Made by a program: the position numbers and the translations under genes
Notes under the pieces: model-generated
Told to the model about the DNA's origin: nothing
What the model saw: the letters and a program-made list of their open reading frames with translations, nothing else
Databases searched by the model: none
Shown here: piece by piece, positions 31,787 to 43,076 of the stretch
Layout: each line of letters starts with the position of its first letter
How positions within the stretch are numbered: the first letter of the stretch is position 1
NCBI RefSeq assembly: GCF_020215705.1
Contig: NZ_JAIWNB010000016.1
Coordinates: 62,001 to 126,000, forward strand
Origin: Nonomuraea aurantiaca
Lineage (GTDB): Bacteria > Actinomycetota > Actinomycetes > Streptosporangiales > Streptosporangiaceae
Direction of reading: 5' to 3'
DNA length: 64,000 nt

Positions 31787-33082
31787 ATGGGTACAAACTC
31801 CACAACACACGGCGCCCGTCGCCGCACCATCATCGCGGCCGGAGCATTGGCGATTGTTGGGGCGCTTGCTCTGGCCGGCTGTTCGTCGTCCGGAAAATCC
31901 GCCACCGGGGACGTCGGACTGACTTTCATGAACCAGTCGCGCGGGCAAGAGGCCGCGCTCACCCAACTCGCGAAGCAGTACACCACGAAGACCGGTGTCA
32001 AGATCACCATTGACACGCCCGGGCCGGTCGACTACCTGCCCAAACTCCAGGCGAAGGCGCAGTCCAGATCCATGCCCGACATCTATTCGTCGTTCGACGC
32101 GACTCAGATGGCGCCGTTCTACAAGGCCGGCTGGGCGATGGACCTCTCTGCCCAGCTGAATGCCGGTTGGAGTAAGAACTTCAGCCCTGCCGTGATCAGG
32201 ATGTCGACGTTCAAGGAGGGCAACAACCTCGGGGTCAAGCCCGGTGTCTACGCGGTGCACTGGGAGACGCAGACGTACGGCTTCCTCATCAACCCCGCGC
32301 TGACCGGAATGTCGCTGAAAAACCCGCCCGCGACGACGGCCGCGTTCATCGACAAGCTCGCTGCTTCGGACGGAGCAGATTTCTCCGTCGCGGCCTCGCA
32401 GACGCCGTACTTCATCCAGGCCCTCGCCTCGAACTGGCTGACGGACGCCGAAATCGAAGCAACACTCAACGGGAAAGCGAGTTGGAAACAGGACGGCTGG
32501 CGCAAGGCCTTCCAGTTCCTGGTCGACCTGAAGAAGAGCGGCGTCATCGCGAACGGCGCGCTTCCCGGCGGTCAGGACGACAACCCGAACGTGGAGTCGT
32601 CCTTCTTCACCAAGAAGATGGGCGCGATCTTCGACGCCTCTCCCGGCGTCTCAGTGGGCCTGAGGACGAACCCAGAGTTCGCGGACTATTTCTCCACCGG
32701 GCTGCCCACGGCTCCCGGAAACGTCCATGAGCCGCGCTCGCCGGGCAACCCCGGGAAGGGCGCGGTGATCAACCCGAGGGGCGACCATCCTGAGCAGGCG
32801 CTCGCGTTCGTGAAGTGGCTGACCGAGCCCGCGCAGCAGGCGGTGTTCGCCAAGGTCGGCCGCATCCTCCCCACCAACCCGGAGCTCCTCGGCAGCGCCG
32901 ACATCCCCGACCAGCTCGCGGGCTTCGCCGCCGGCGTGAAGGACATGCAGGTCATGTCGGCGACCTTCACGCCTGACGTGAACACCGCGATCAAGACGGA
33001 GGCCCAGCGCCTGGTGCTGGGTGAGGCGACGGTGGACGAAGTGCTCGCCAAGATCCAGGCGACGCAGGATCGCACGTCATGA
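31787..33082 (+). CDS. ABC sugar-binding lipoprotein
   Basis: The 431-residue product has a basic start (ARRRTI), a hydrophobic helix and lipobox LAGC, so it is anchored by a lipidated cysteine at about residue 32. The rest is a family 1 extracellular solute-binding protein (QSRGQEAALTQLAKQYTTKTG, WVKWLTEP-like FVKWLTEPAQQ). It delivers a sugar or oligosaccharide to the permeases that follow at once (ATGA overlap). The ATG at 31787 follows GAGGCGAGG. The locus context with GH1 and the six-hairpin enzyme suggests a beta-linked oligosaccharide. Confidence 0.92.
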   Translation: MGTNSTTHGARRRTIIAAGALAIVGALALAGCSSSGKSATGDVGLTFMNQSRGQEAALTQLAKQYTTKTGVKITIDTPGPVDYLPKLQAKAQSRSMPDIYSSFDATQMAPFYKAGWAMDLSAQLNAGWSKNFSPAVIRMSTFKEGNNLGVKPGVYAVHWETQTYGFLINPALTGMSLKNPPATTAAFIDKLAASDGADFSVAASQTPYFIQALASNWLTDAEIEATLNGKASWKQDGWRKAFQFLVDLKKSGVIANGALPGGQDDNPNVESSFFTKKMGAIFDASPGVSVGLRTNPEFADYFSTGLPTAPGNVHEPRSPGNPGKGAVINPRGDHPEQALAFVKWLTEPAQQAVFAKVGRILPTNPELLGSADIPDQLAGFAAGVKDMQVMSATFTPDVNTAIKTEAQRLVLGEATVDEVLAKIQATQDRTS

Positions 33083-34011
33083 CGACGCCGCAACTCGCGG
33101 TTCCCATGCGGCGGCGAAGGCCGCCGTACGGGAGGCGTGCCCTCCGGCGCAACCTGATCGGCTGGTTGTTCCTGGCTCCGGCCATCGCGCTCATCGGGAT
33201 CTTCACGATCACGCCGTTCGCGCAGGCGATCCTGCTGAGCTTCCAGTCCTGGGACGGCGTCAGCCCCGACACCCCATGGGTGGGGCTGGCCAACTACGAC
33301 TTCGTCGCCTCCGACCCGATCTTCTGGGCGTCCATGCGCAACGTCGTCTTCTTCGGTGTCGTCGGCTTCTTCCTCGGCAACGGCATCGCCTTGGTCATGG
33401 CGCTGGCCGTCAACAGCGTCGCGCGCGGCAAGACGTTCTTCCGCACCGTCTTCTACTTGCCGGGCGTGTTGTCGGTGGTCGTCGTCGGCCTGCTGTTCTC
33501 CTTCATCCTGGCCCCTGGCTCCGGCATCCTCAATCGGCTCCTGGGCCTGGTGGGTCTGGGCGCGCTCCAGCAGAACTGGCTCGGTGAACCGGCCGTCGCG
33601 CTGCCCGTCGTGGCGGCGGTGTTCGTCTGGTTCCACTGGGGGTTCGGCTTCCTGCTCTTCCTCGCGGGGCTGCAGGACGTGCCGAAGGAGCTGTACGAGG
33701 CCGCCGAACTCGACGGCGCGAACCGCTGGTCGAAGTTCCGGTACATCACCTGGCCGCAACTGGCTCCGGTCACCTCGATCGTGAGCCTGCTCACCCTGCT
33801 CGCCGCGCTGCAGATCTTCGGGACCGTGCAGGTGCTGACCAACGGCGGACCGGGCCAGCACACGATGGTGCCGACCCTCGCGATCTACAACGAGGCGTTC
33901 GTCAACTGGCGTTACGGCAGTGCGGCGGCCATGTCGGTCATCTTCGGCGGCGCCCTCGTACTGCTGTCCGTGGTCCAGCTCGCGATCACCAGGCGGAGGT
34001 CCCGCGCATGA
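33079..34011 (+). CDS. Sugar ABC permease, MalF-like
   Basis: The 310-residue protein has six membrane helices. The N-terminal NLIGWLFLAPAIALIGIF and the ABC-interaction loop EAAELDGANRWSKFRYITWPQLAP are diagnostic of the MalF/UgpA permease family. Its ATG overlaps the lipoprotein stop and its stop overlaps the next permease start, so translation is coupled. It forms the channel with the MalG-like partner. No ATPase gene is linked, so it probably uses a shared MsiK-type ATPase encoded elsewhere, as is common in actinomycetes. Confidence 0.93.
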   Translation: MTTPQLAVPMRRRRPPYGRRALRRNLIGWLFLAPAIALIGIFTITPFAQAILLSFQSWDGVSPDTPWVGLANYDFVASDPIFWASMRNVVFFGVVGFFLGNGIALVMALAVNSVARGKTFFRTVFYLPGVLSVVVVGLLFSFILAPGSGILNRLLGLVGLGALQQNWLGEPAVALPVVAAVFVWFHWGFGFLLFLAGLQDVPKELYEAAELDGANRWSKFRYITWPQLAPVTSIVSLLTLLAALQIFGTVQVLTNGGPGQHTMVPTLAIYNEAFVNWRYGSAAAMSVIFGGALVLLSVVQLAITRRRSRA

Positions 34012-34886
34012 GCAGCCGGACGACAGGAAGGGTCGACGAGATGTCCATCGCTTCAGAACCTCGTCGGGGGGTGCGCCTCGACAAGGTCGGCCTGTACGGA
34101 CTGCTGGGCGTCGCCGCACTGATCGCGCTGTTCCCCCTGCTGTGGATGCTGTCCGGATCTCTGCAGAGCCTCACGGAGCTGCTCTCGAACGACAGCTTCC
34201 TGCCCGCCGACCCGCAGTGGGGCAACTACGTGACCGCGTGGGTCCAGGGCGAGCTCGGCGTCTACCTGCGCAACAGCGTGATCTACACGGGATCCGCCGT
34301 CATCGGCATTCTGCTGGTGTCCAGCCTCGCCGGGTACGCCCTCGCGCGACTCGACTTCGCGAGCAAGGGCGTGTTCACGTTCGTCATCCTCGCCGTGATG
34401 ATCATCCCTGCGCCCGCCATGTTCCTCGCTCAGTACAAACTGCTCATCTCGCTCGGCTTGACGAACAATCCCGTGGGCTACGTGCTGATCCTGATCACCT
34501 CGGGCATCCCGATGTCGACGCTCATCATGCGCAGCTTCTTCGTCAGCCAGCCCCGTGCCCTGGAGGAGGCGGCCGCGCTGGACGGTGCCGGTCCGCTGCG
34601 CATCTTCTGGCATGTGATCCTCCCGCTGGCACGGCCCGGCCTCGCGGCCGTGGCGGTCATCCAGGGGCTGGGCGCGTGGAACGAGTACCTCATGGCGCTC
34701 GTCCTGTTCGACGACAACTCCCTCATGCCCATCCAGCGCGGCCTGACCGCCTTCACCTCCGCCGATACGCCACAGCAGCAGATCCTCCTGGCCGCCACGA
34801 CCATCTCGATCGTGCCGGTGGTGATCTTCTATCTCATGGCGCAGCGGCACATCGTGAAGGGCATCGGCGCGGGCGCGATCAAGTAA
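34008..34886 (+). CDS. Sugar ABC permease, MalG-like
   Basis: The 292-residue protein has six membrane helices and the EAA loop EEAAALDGAGPLRIFWHVILPL. The C-terminus (IVKGIGAGAIK) is typical of MalG-like subunits, which end with this GAxK motif. Its ATG overlaps the MalF-like stop; an in-frame ATG at 34041 is a possible alternative. It completes the importer with the lipoprotein and MalF-like subunit. The last gene of the operon is followed by a GC palindrome at 34888. Confidence 0.93.
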   Translation: MSSRTTGRVDEMSIASEPRRGVRLDKVGLYGLLGVAALIALFPLLWMLSGSLQSLTELLSNDSFLPADPQWGNYVTAWVQGELGVYLRNSVIYTGSAVIGILLVSSLAGYALARLDFASKGVFTFVILAVMIIPAPAMFLAQYKLLISLGLTNNPVGYVLILITSGIPMSTLIMRSFFVSQPRALEEAAALDGAGPLRIFWHVILPLARPGLAAVAVIQGLGAWNEYLMALVLFDDNSLMPIQRGLTAFTSADTPQQQILLAATTISIVPVVIFYLMAQRHIVKGIGAGAIK

Positions 34887-34887
34887 G

Positions 34888-34901
34888 CCCGGCCGGCCGG
34901 G
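34888..34901. terminator. GC palindrome after the ABC operon
   Basis: CCCGGCCGGCCGGG, a perfect 14-bp palindrome right after the MalG-like stop. Its loop is too short for a strong hairpin, so it is only a weak terminator candidate. Confidence 0.3.
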
Positions 34902-35015
34902 GTCGGTGCCCCAGTCGGTCGACCAGCTCAGCGCGCCTGTGCTCCTCCATGAACCCCGTACGCACACTGTCCTCAACGCGGGAACTTTGCCGGTCGGCCG
35001 GGCATCTAACACGCC

Positions 35016-38000
35016 GTGGAAGCGCTGATCGCGGGAGATCCGGAGCACATCGGGGAGTACTGGCTCGCGGGCCGGCTCGGCTCCGGAGGCCAAGGTGTGG
35101 TGTACGACGCCTACGACCGTGACGGGCGCAGGGTCGCGCTCAAGGTGCTCCACTCGGCCGGCGACCAGGGCCGCGACCGGTTCGCCAAGGAGGCGGCTGC
35201 CGCCAGCCGGGTGGCCTCGTTCTGCACGGCCAGGGTGCTGGCCGCCGACTTGTCGGGCAGCAAGCCGTACATCGTCAGCGAGTACGTGCCGGGGCCGAGC
35301 CTGCGCCAGGCGGTCGGCCAGGGACGTAGGTTCACCGGGGACGACCTGCACAGGCTGGCCACCGCGATCGCCACCGCACTGACCACGGTGCACGACGCGG
35401 GCGTGATACACCGAGACCTCAAGCCGGACAACGTGCTGCTCAGCCCCGACGGTCCACGGGTGATCGACTTCGGCATCGCGCGGACCTTGGACATGTCGCT
35501 GACCAAGACCGGCGAGGTGTCCGGCACGCCCACCTACATGGCGCCCGAGGTGTTCACCGGGCAGCGGGCGGGCACACCCGCCGACGTTTTCGCCTGGGGT
35601 GCGATCATGGTGTTCGCCGCCACGGGCGAGGACCCGTTCAGAGCCGACAATCTGGGCGGGGTCATGCACCGGGTGCTGTCGGCGCGGCCCGACCTGAGTG
35701 GGCTGCCGCCGCGACTGACCTCGCTGGTGGCCGCCGCGCTGGAGAAGGACCCTTCGGCCCGGCCCTCGGCACGCGACCTGCTCCTCGCGCTGGTCAGCGG
35801 CGACGACTCGGACACGCGCGGGCTGCTGACCGCGGGCAGCCGTGCGGCCAGTGGCGTGCACGTGCCCGGCACCGCCGATCCGGCGCTCGGCACGATCGCC
35901 GAGGACGCCTACGGCGCGCTCGCGCCTGAGGTACGGCAGCTGGCCGCCGAGGTCTTCCTCCGTATGGTGGCCGTCACCGACGACGGGCACGAGAGCGTCC
36001 GCTGGGTGCTGAAGGACGAACTGTTCGCCGGCCGCTCGGAGCGGGAGGTCCAGGACATCGAGCGGATTCTGCGGGCCTTCTCCTACCTGGTGACGCAGAA
36101 GGACGACGCGGTCACGCTGTCGCATCCCGCCCTGCTGCGTGCCTGGCCGCGGTTGCGGACGTGGGTGGACGGTGACCGTGACGGCCTTGCCGTACTGGGT
36201 CAGATCAGTAACGCGGCGCGCGAGTGGGCCGAGAACGGGCGCAAGGACGGCGACCTGCTGCGGGGCAGCAGCCTGGACCACGCACTGACGTGGGCGGCCA
36301 CCGGGCGCAGGAACGTCACGCTGACCCCGCGGGAGCGCGATTTCCTTGCCGCGGGCACGGAGCTGACCAGGAAGAACATCCGCCGCAGGCGGCTGACCAC
36401 GGTGGCGCTGGGCGTACTGCTGGCGGTGGCGGTGGCCGCGGGAAGTGTCGCGGTGGTGCAGGGCAGGCAGGTCGCCGAGCAGAGTCGCGTGGTCGCCCGG
36501 CAGCGCGATCAGGCCATAGGACGGCAGGTCGCGACCGAGGCCGACAAGCTGCGCACCACCGACCCGGCCAAGGCGATGCTGCTCAGCGTGGCCGGCTGGC
36601 GACTGGCCTCAGGCTCCGACACCAGGCAGAGCCTGACGACCTCGCTGACGATGCCGGAGAGCATGGCCTTCCGCGACCCGGGCGCCAAGGGGGTCTCCGC
36701 GGCCGCGGCGGCGGCCGGCGGGCGCACGCGGGTCATCGCCGGCGAGGACGGGGTACGGGTCTACGACGTCCCTTCGCGACGGCAGACGACCTTTTGGAAG
36801 TGGCCGAGCGGATTCGCCGCGCTGCCGTCGGCGGCCGCCCTCAGCCCGAGCGGCAGGACACTGGTGATCGTCAGCCGGGACACGGCGTACTCCTGGGACA
36901 CCATGACGGGCAAGAAGCTGCACGAGCACCGCGTGGCGGCGGGCACCCCCGGTGTGGACGTCGTCTTCGACGCGCATGAGAGCCTGGTCGCGGTGATGCG
37001 CGAGAACACGATGGAGTTCCTGTGGGACACCCGGACGGGCAGGTCCTACGCTCCAGCTCCGGAGCTGGAGGCCGAGTCCGGCCCGGCCATCGCGCCCTCC
37101 GGCGCCTACATCGCGGGGATCGGCATCAACCAGGGCGGACTGAAGGTGATCCACCTGCCCGACCTCACCGTGGACACCCGGATGCCCAAGAAGTGTGGCA
37201 CCGCGGCGACGTTCACGGCGGACAGCCGGCGGCTGCTGTGCGCCCACGGCGACATCGAGGCCTGGGATCTGCGCACCGCCAGGAAACTGTCCGACGAGGA
37301 TCGGCCCTTCTGGCAGGAGTCGGCCTCGGACGACTTCTCGGCCACGTCTCTGCGGATCAGCCCGGACGGCAGGAGGCTGCTGGGTGTCGAGGGCAGGACG
37401 ATCCACCTGTGGGACGCCGAGAAAGGCGATGAGCTCTACACTTACATGGCGGAGGGCGAGCCGGACGAGGCCTGGCTGGACCCTGACGGCAAGACCATCC
37501 GATACCTGCTCGAAAGCTCGATCATCACCCTCGACATCGGCTCCCGCGTCTCTCGCAGCAGGCTGCCGAGCGGATACGAGGTCGGCGGGTTCAGCCAGGA
37601 CGGCCGGTTGATCGCCGCCGAGAAGGACGACGCGCCCACACGCGTCTGGGACACGCGCCGCCTGGGCGTGCCGTTGGCCGGCAGCGAGGGCACCACCGGT
37701 TCGCTGTTCGATCCGGCGGGCACGAGGCTGGCCGCCACCGGCGAGGGCTCGGGGGTCTCCGTCTGGGACGTGGCCACGGGCAGGCGGCTCTGGCACCATC
37801 CCGTTCCCAAGGAGCGGTTCGTCAGTTCGACGGCGTTCACTCCCGATGGCGGCAAGCTGGTGCTGTCGCTCGCGGAGATGAGCGAGCGGGACGCCGGAAA
37901 CGAGCTGATCGTCCTGGCCGCCGACAGCGGCCGCGTGCTCACCCGGCACAAGCTCGACACCGCCACGGGGATCGTCGCCTCGACCCGCGACGGTAAGGCC

Positions 38001-38564
38001 ATGGTGACCACCACCGGCAGGGTGCTCGACCTGGACACCGGCAAGCCCGTCGGCACCGGGTTCAACCGGGCGGGCAACACCATCGCGGTCAGCCCCACAG
38101 CGCCGCTCCTGGCCCTCGGCACAGGCACGATCGAGCTGTGGGACAGCGTGAAGGGCGGCGAGGTGCCGCCCGCCATGCGCGTGGCGAGCGAGGCCGAGGT
38201 CGAAGCAGTGCTGTTCAGCCATGACGGCACGCTGCTGGCAGCGATCAGCAGATCCATCGGTGAGACCTTCGATGACGTGTACACCGCCCAGATCTGGGAC
38301 GTCGCCTCACGGCAGCGCCTCGGCTCGTTCCCCATCGACATCTTCGACCGGCTGGCGTTCAGCGCCGACGACGGCATGTTGTACGTCTCGGGCAACCAAT
38401 CGGGGACCATCGCCCAGATACCGGTCGCCGGGGACCGCGTCGCCGAGCTCGTATGCAGACGGGCGGGTCGCACGCTTAGCCGCCAAGAGTGGAACCAGTA
38501 TCTGACAGGTGCGCCCTATCGCGACATCTGCCCGCTGCTGACGTCCAAGGGCTCGGCGTATTGA
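35016..38564 (+). CDS. Membrane Ser/Thr protein kinase with STAND-derived linker and WD40 propeller
   Basis: The 1182-residue product has a Hanks-type kinase at 12-260: glycine loop GSGGQGVVY, Lys43 in VALKVL, catalytic HRDLKPDN at 132-139, DFG at 151-153 and TPTYMAPE activation end. Residues about 295-450 match the helical arm of nSTAND1 proteins (VLKDELFAGRSEREVQDIE, LSHPALLRAWPRLRTW), but there is no P-loop NTPase. A membrane helix lies at about 460-480, followed by a coiled segment and WD40-like repeats to the end, exposed outside. It probably phosphorylates Ser/Thr in response to an external cue. The GTG at 35016 puts the kinase at the N-terminus. No linked substrate is evident. Confidence 0.9.
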   Translation: MEALIAGDPEHIGEYWLAGRLGSGGQGVVYDAYDRDGRRVALKVLHSAGDQGRDRFAKEAAAASRVASFCTARVLAADLSGSKPYIVSEYVPGPSLRQAVGQGRRFTGDDLHRLATAIATALTTVHDAGVIHRDLKPDNVLLSPDGPRVIDFGIARTLDMSLTKTGEVSGTPTYMAPEVFTGQRAGTPADVFAWGAIMVFAATGEDPFRADNLGGVMHRVLSARPDLSGLPPRLTSLVAAALEKDPSARPSARDLLLALVSGDDSDTRGLLTAGSRAASGVHVPGTADPALGTIAEDAYGALAPEVRQLAAEVFLRMVAVTDDGHESVRWVLKDELFAGRSEREVQDIERILRAFSYLVTQKDDAVTLSHPALLRAWPRLRTWVDGDRDGLAVLGQISNAAREWAENGRKDGDLLRGSSLDHALTWAATGRRNVTLTPRERDFLAAGTELTRKNIRRRRLTTVALGVLLAVAVAAGSVAVVQGRQVAEQSRVVARQRDQAIGRQVATEADKLRTTDPAKAMLLSVAGWRLASGSDTRQSLTTSLTMPESMAFRDPGAKGVSAAAAAAGGRTRVIAGEDGVRVYDVPSRRQTTFWKWPSGFAALPSAAALSPSGRTLVIVSRDTAYSWDTMTGKKLHEHRVAAGTPGVDVVFDAHESLVAVMRENTMEFLWDTRTGRSYAPAPELEAESGPAIAPSGAYIAGIGINQGGLKVIHLPDLTVDTRMPKKCGTAATFTADSRRLLCAHGDIEAWDLRTARKLSDEDRPFWQESASDDFSATSLRISPDGRRLLGVEGRTIHLWDAEKGDELYTYMAEGEPDEAWLDPDGKTIRYLLESSIITLDIGSRVSRSRLPSGYEVGGFSQDGRLIAAEKDDAPTRVWDTRRLGVPLAGSEGTTGSLFDPAGTRLAATGEGSGVSVWDVATGRRLWHHPVPKERFVSSTAFTPDGGKLVLSLAEMSERDAGNELIVLAADSGRVLTRHKLDTATGIVASTRDGKAMVTTTGRVLDLDTGKPVGTGFNRAGNTIAVSPTAPLLALGTGTIELWDSVKGGEVPPAMRVASEAEVEAVLFSHDGTLLAAISRSIGETFDDVYTAQIWDVASRQRLGSFPIDIFDRLAFSADDGMLYVSGNQSGTIAQIPVAGDRVAELVCRRAGRTLSRQEWNQYLTGAPYRDICPLLTSKGSAY

Positions 38565-39518
38565 TCATTTCTGGCTTTTCGTGATCTCCGTGCCGGTCGT
38601 GGCCGTGGTCTCAGCCGGCAGCTCACGCGCGTCCACGTTCGTACGCAGGGTGATCGGCTTGAGCATTAGCGCGGCGACGACGCCGACAACGGCGACGGCG
38701 GCGGCGGAGATGAGGAAGACGTGTCCGGTGGCGTCACCGTAGGCGGTGGCCGGTGGCACGCCGCCGGCCGTGCCGGCGGCGACCTGGCGGGCCAGGACCG
38801 CGCCGAGCACGGCGACGCCGACGGTGCCGCCGAGGGAGCGGAAGAACACGACGGTGGCGCTGGCGGCGCCGATGTCGGTCAGCGCGACGGCGTTCTGCAC
38901 GACGAGGACGAAGTTCTGCAGGGTCAGGCCGACGCCGACCAGCACCATCGCGAACCCGATGAGCAGCATGGGCGTGTGCTGGTCGAGCAGGCCGAGGATC
39001 ACGAATCCGGCGGTAAGACCGGCGGGGGTGTGGCCGCGGCTGATCTGGAAGTACTGGGTGAGGAAGACGGTCGCGCCGTACATGGCGGTGCCGGCGGCAA
39101 GGCTGCCGAGGATCGTGAGGGCGGTGGCGCGTTGCCGGATGATGTGCAGCGGCACGATGGGCTCGGCAACCCGGGATTCGACCCAGAGCGCGACGCCGAG
39201 CAGCAGTATCGAGCCACCGACCATGGCGGCGGTCTGCCAGGAGGCCCAGGCGAAGGCGTCGTCGACGAAGGAGACCCAGATCAGCAGGAGGCTGACGCCC
39301 GCGGTGACGAGCGTGGCGCCCCAATAGTCGATCTTCGCGTTGTCGCGGCGGTAGATCGGCAGCCGCAAGGTCAGCTGCAGGATGATCAGTGCACCGAGCA
39401 TGCGCGGCAGCGCGGTGGAGACCACGGTGCTGGCCAGCGTCGAGACGAACAGGGCGAGGAGGAGTCCGCTGAGCGCTTCGAGGATCTGCCGGTGGGTTCT
39501 GTCGGGGGTGGAGCTCAT
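38565..39518 (-). pseudogene. DHA2 (EmrB/QacA-type) transporter with two internal deletions
   Basis: The 317-residue frame is intact, but a DHA2 carrier has about 500-530. It starts normally (LSGLLLALFVSTLASTVVSTALP), then jumps at about residue 42 to what is normally the seventh segment (LQLTLRLPIYRRDNAKIDYWG). TM2 to about TM6, including the RGxxxDxxGRR-type loop, are missing. A second gap at about residue 167 (GHTPAG joined to LTAGFVILGLLD) drops about 35-40 residues. The rest, to VVFFRSLGGTVGVAVLGAVL, is normal. Both junctions keep the frame. It is therefore probably not a working pump, though the ORF may still be expressed. Its ATG overlaps the beta-propeller gene stop as the third gene of the BVMO operon. 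Confidence 0.8.
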
Positions 39519-41076
39519 GGTGTGGTCTCTTGGGGGTTCATGCGCAGAACACTGCCGTCGCCGTTCGCAGCGATGATCAGGGAGCCGTCCGCCGTGGCCG
39601 CGATTCCGGCGAACGGTCGCGGTATTCCGGGCAGGCCTGGCGGGATGAACAGGTCGGGTTCGGGGCGGGTCAGGCCGGCCGGGGACGCGACCGGAAGAGA
39701 GTCGGCTTCGATCTCGACGTCGCCGGTGGCGAGGTCGAGGGCGAGCAGACGGCGGTGGGTGGTTTCGACGACGTACAAGGTGCCGTCGTTGACGGTGATG
39801 CCTTGAGGGGTGCCGAGCCCGTCGGCGAGCAGTCCGGGGACGCCGTCCTCGACGCGGTACACCGCGCCGAGCTGCTCGTCGCTGATGTAGCAGCGCTGGT
39901 CGGCGTCGATGGCTACGTCGACCGGGCGGCCGAGACCCTCGGCCAGCACGCTGACCTGGTCGTCGTGGTCGATGGCGACGACGCGGCCGGCGCCGGATTC
40001 GGCGACCACCAGGGTGCCGTCGGTGCGCACGGCGATGCCCAGCGGACGGTTCAGGCCATGGGCCCGGGTGCGCACCGTGCCGGAGCGCCGGTCGTAGGTG
40101 CGTACGTGCCCGTACTGGGAGGTGCCGTGGAGCAGGTCGCCGTCGGCGGCGACGCCGTGCACGAAGTTCAGCAGTTGGGTGGTGGTGACGTCTTCGCCCG
40201 GTCGGTCGGCGGGCTGGATGAGGCGGTAGTGGTCGGCCACGTGGATGCCGCCGCCGAGATCGATGGTCACCCCGAAGGGGCCGCCGAGGCCACGGGGCAC
40301 GATCTGGCGGGTACGTCCGTCGGCCGCGAGCTCGGCGACGCCGCCGTGGGCGTAGCTGGAGACGAACATCCGGTTGTCGGCGTCGAAGGCGGCGTTGTCC
40401 AGGGCGTTGAGTTCGCTGACGATGGCTGACCGGTCACCTGTGCCGGTCAGGTCGACGCGCGTGACGATCCCGGTCGCGCCGCGGGAGAGGATCAGCAGGG
40501 CGCCACCGCGATCGAAGCGCACGGCGACCGGATCCGGGACGTCCGCGGCCACCAGTTCCGGCTCGCCACCGTCGAGCGGGATGCGGAACACCTCACCGGT
40601 GAGCATGTGGGGGTAGTAGAGCCGACCGTCCGGGCCGAGTTGCATGGCGTTGCCCATGGCGAGGCCAGCCGTGAGCACCGTGGGTTCGTCGCCTGCCGGG
40701 GACAGCTCCAGCAGGCGTCCACCCGGGATCATCTCGTTGGCGAACACCCGGGTGCCGACGCAGGCGATGCCGTTGGGCGCGGTGATCTCGTCCGTGACGA
40801 GCACGAAGTCTCCGGCTGGGTCACGTCGCCACACCCGGCCCGGGACCAGGTCGGTCACGTACATCGCGCCGTCGGTGTCGAAGGCGAGGTCGTCGGGGGC
40901 ATGCAGTGGCCCGTCCGATGGCACGACCACCTCGATGTCGCCGGTGGCCAGGTCGACGGCGCTGATCTGCCTGGCGAGGAACTGGGCCACGTACAGGCGT
41001 CCGTCGGGTCCGAAGGCCATGCCGTTCGATCCCCACAGCGGGCGCGCCTGGATCAGCAGCTCGACCTTCCGGCGGT

Positions 41077-41080
<4 letters not shown>
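39515..41080 (-). CDS. SMP-30/NHL-type beta-propeller protein
   Basis: The 521-residue product is made of repeated strands with NGMAFGPDGRLYVAQF, PDDLAFDTDGAMYVTD and PQGITVNDGTLYVVET, the pattern of SMP-30/gluconolactonase-like or NHL propellers. The length suggests two propellers or one with about ten or more blades. There is no signal peptide. The ATG at 41080 overlaps the BVMO stop (ATGA), so the two are coupled. Such proteins can be Ca-dependent lactonases. Next to a monooxygenase that forms esters or lactones, hydrolysis of its product is an attractive inference, not demonstrated. Confidence 0.75.
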
Positions 41081-42897
<1,817 letters not shown>

Positions 42898-43035
42898 GGA
42901 TGCCCTTCCGATTCGGGAGCCGCTGGGTCATTGCCGCGCCCGGGGAAATGGCACGCGAAATCGTCCGGCGCACAGACGATCGGACGGGGCGGCGGACACG
43001 TTCGCAGCGGCGGATGATCGCCCCGTCTGAGAGAA

Positions 43036-43076
43036 GCTAACCGAATGCGGAAAATTAAGTCAAACGACTGCCTTAA
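43036..43076 (-). promoter_or_regulatory. BVMO operon promoter with overlapping inverted repeat
   Basis: On the minus strand, TTGACT (43064-43059), 17 bp and TTAGCT (43041-43036) form a good promoter. The inverted repeat TTAAGGCAGTC...GACTTAA (43076-43055) covers its -35 box and the end of the tandem-TetR gene. It is a likely operator of that regulator. Confidence 0.65.
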
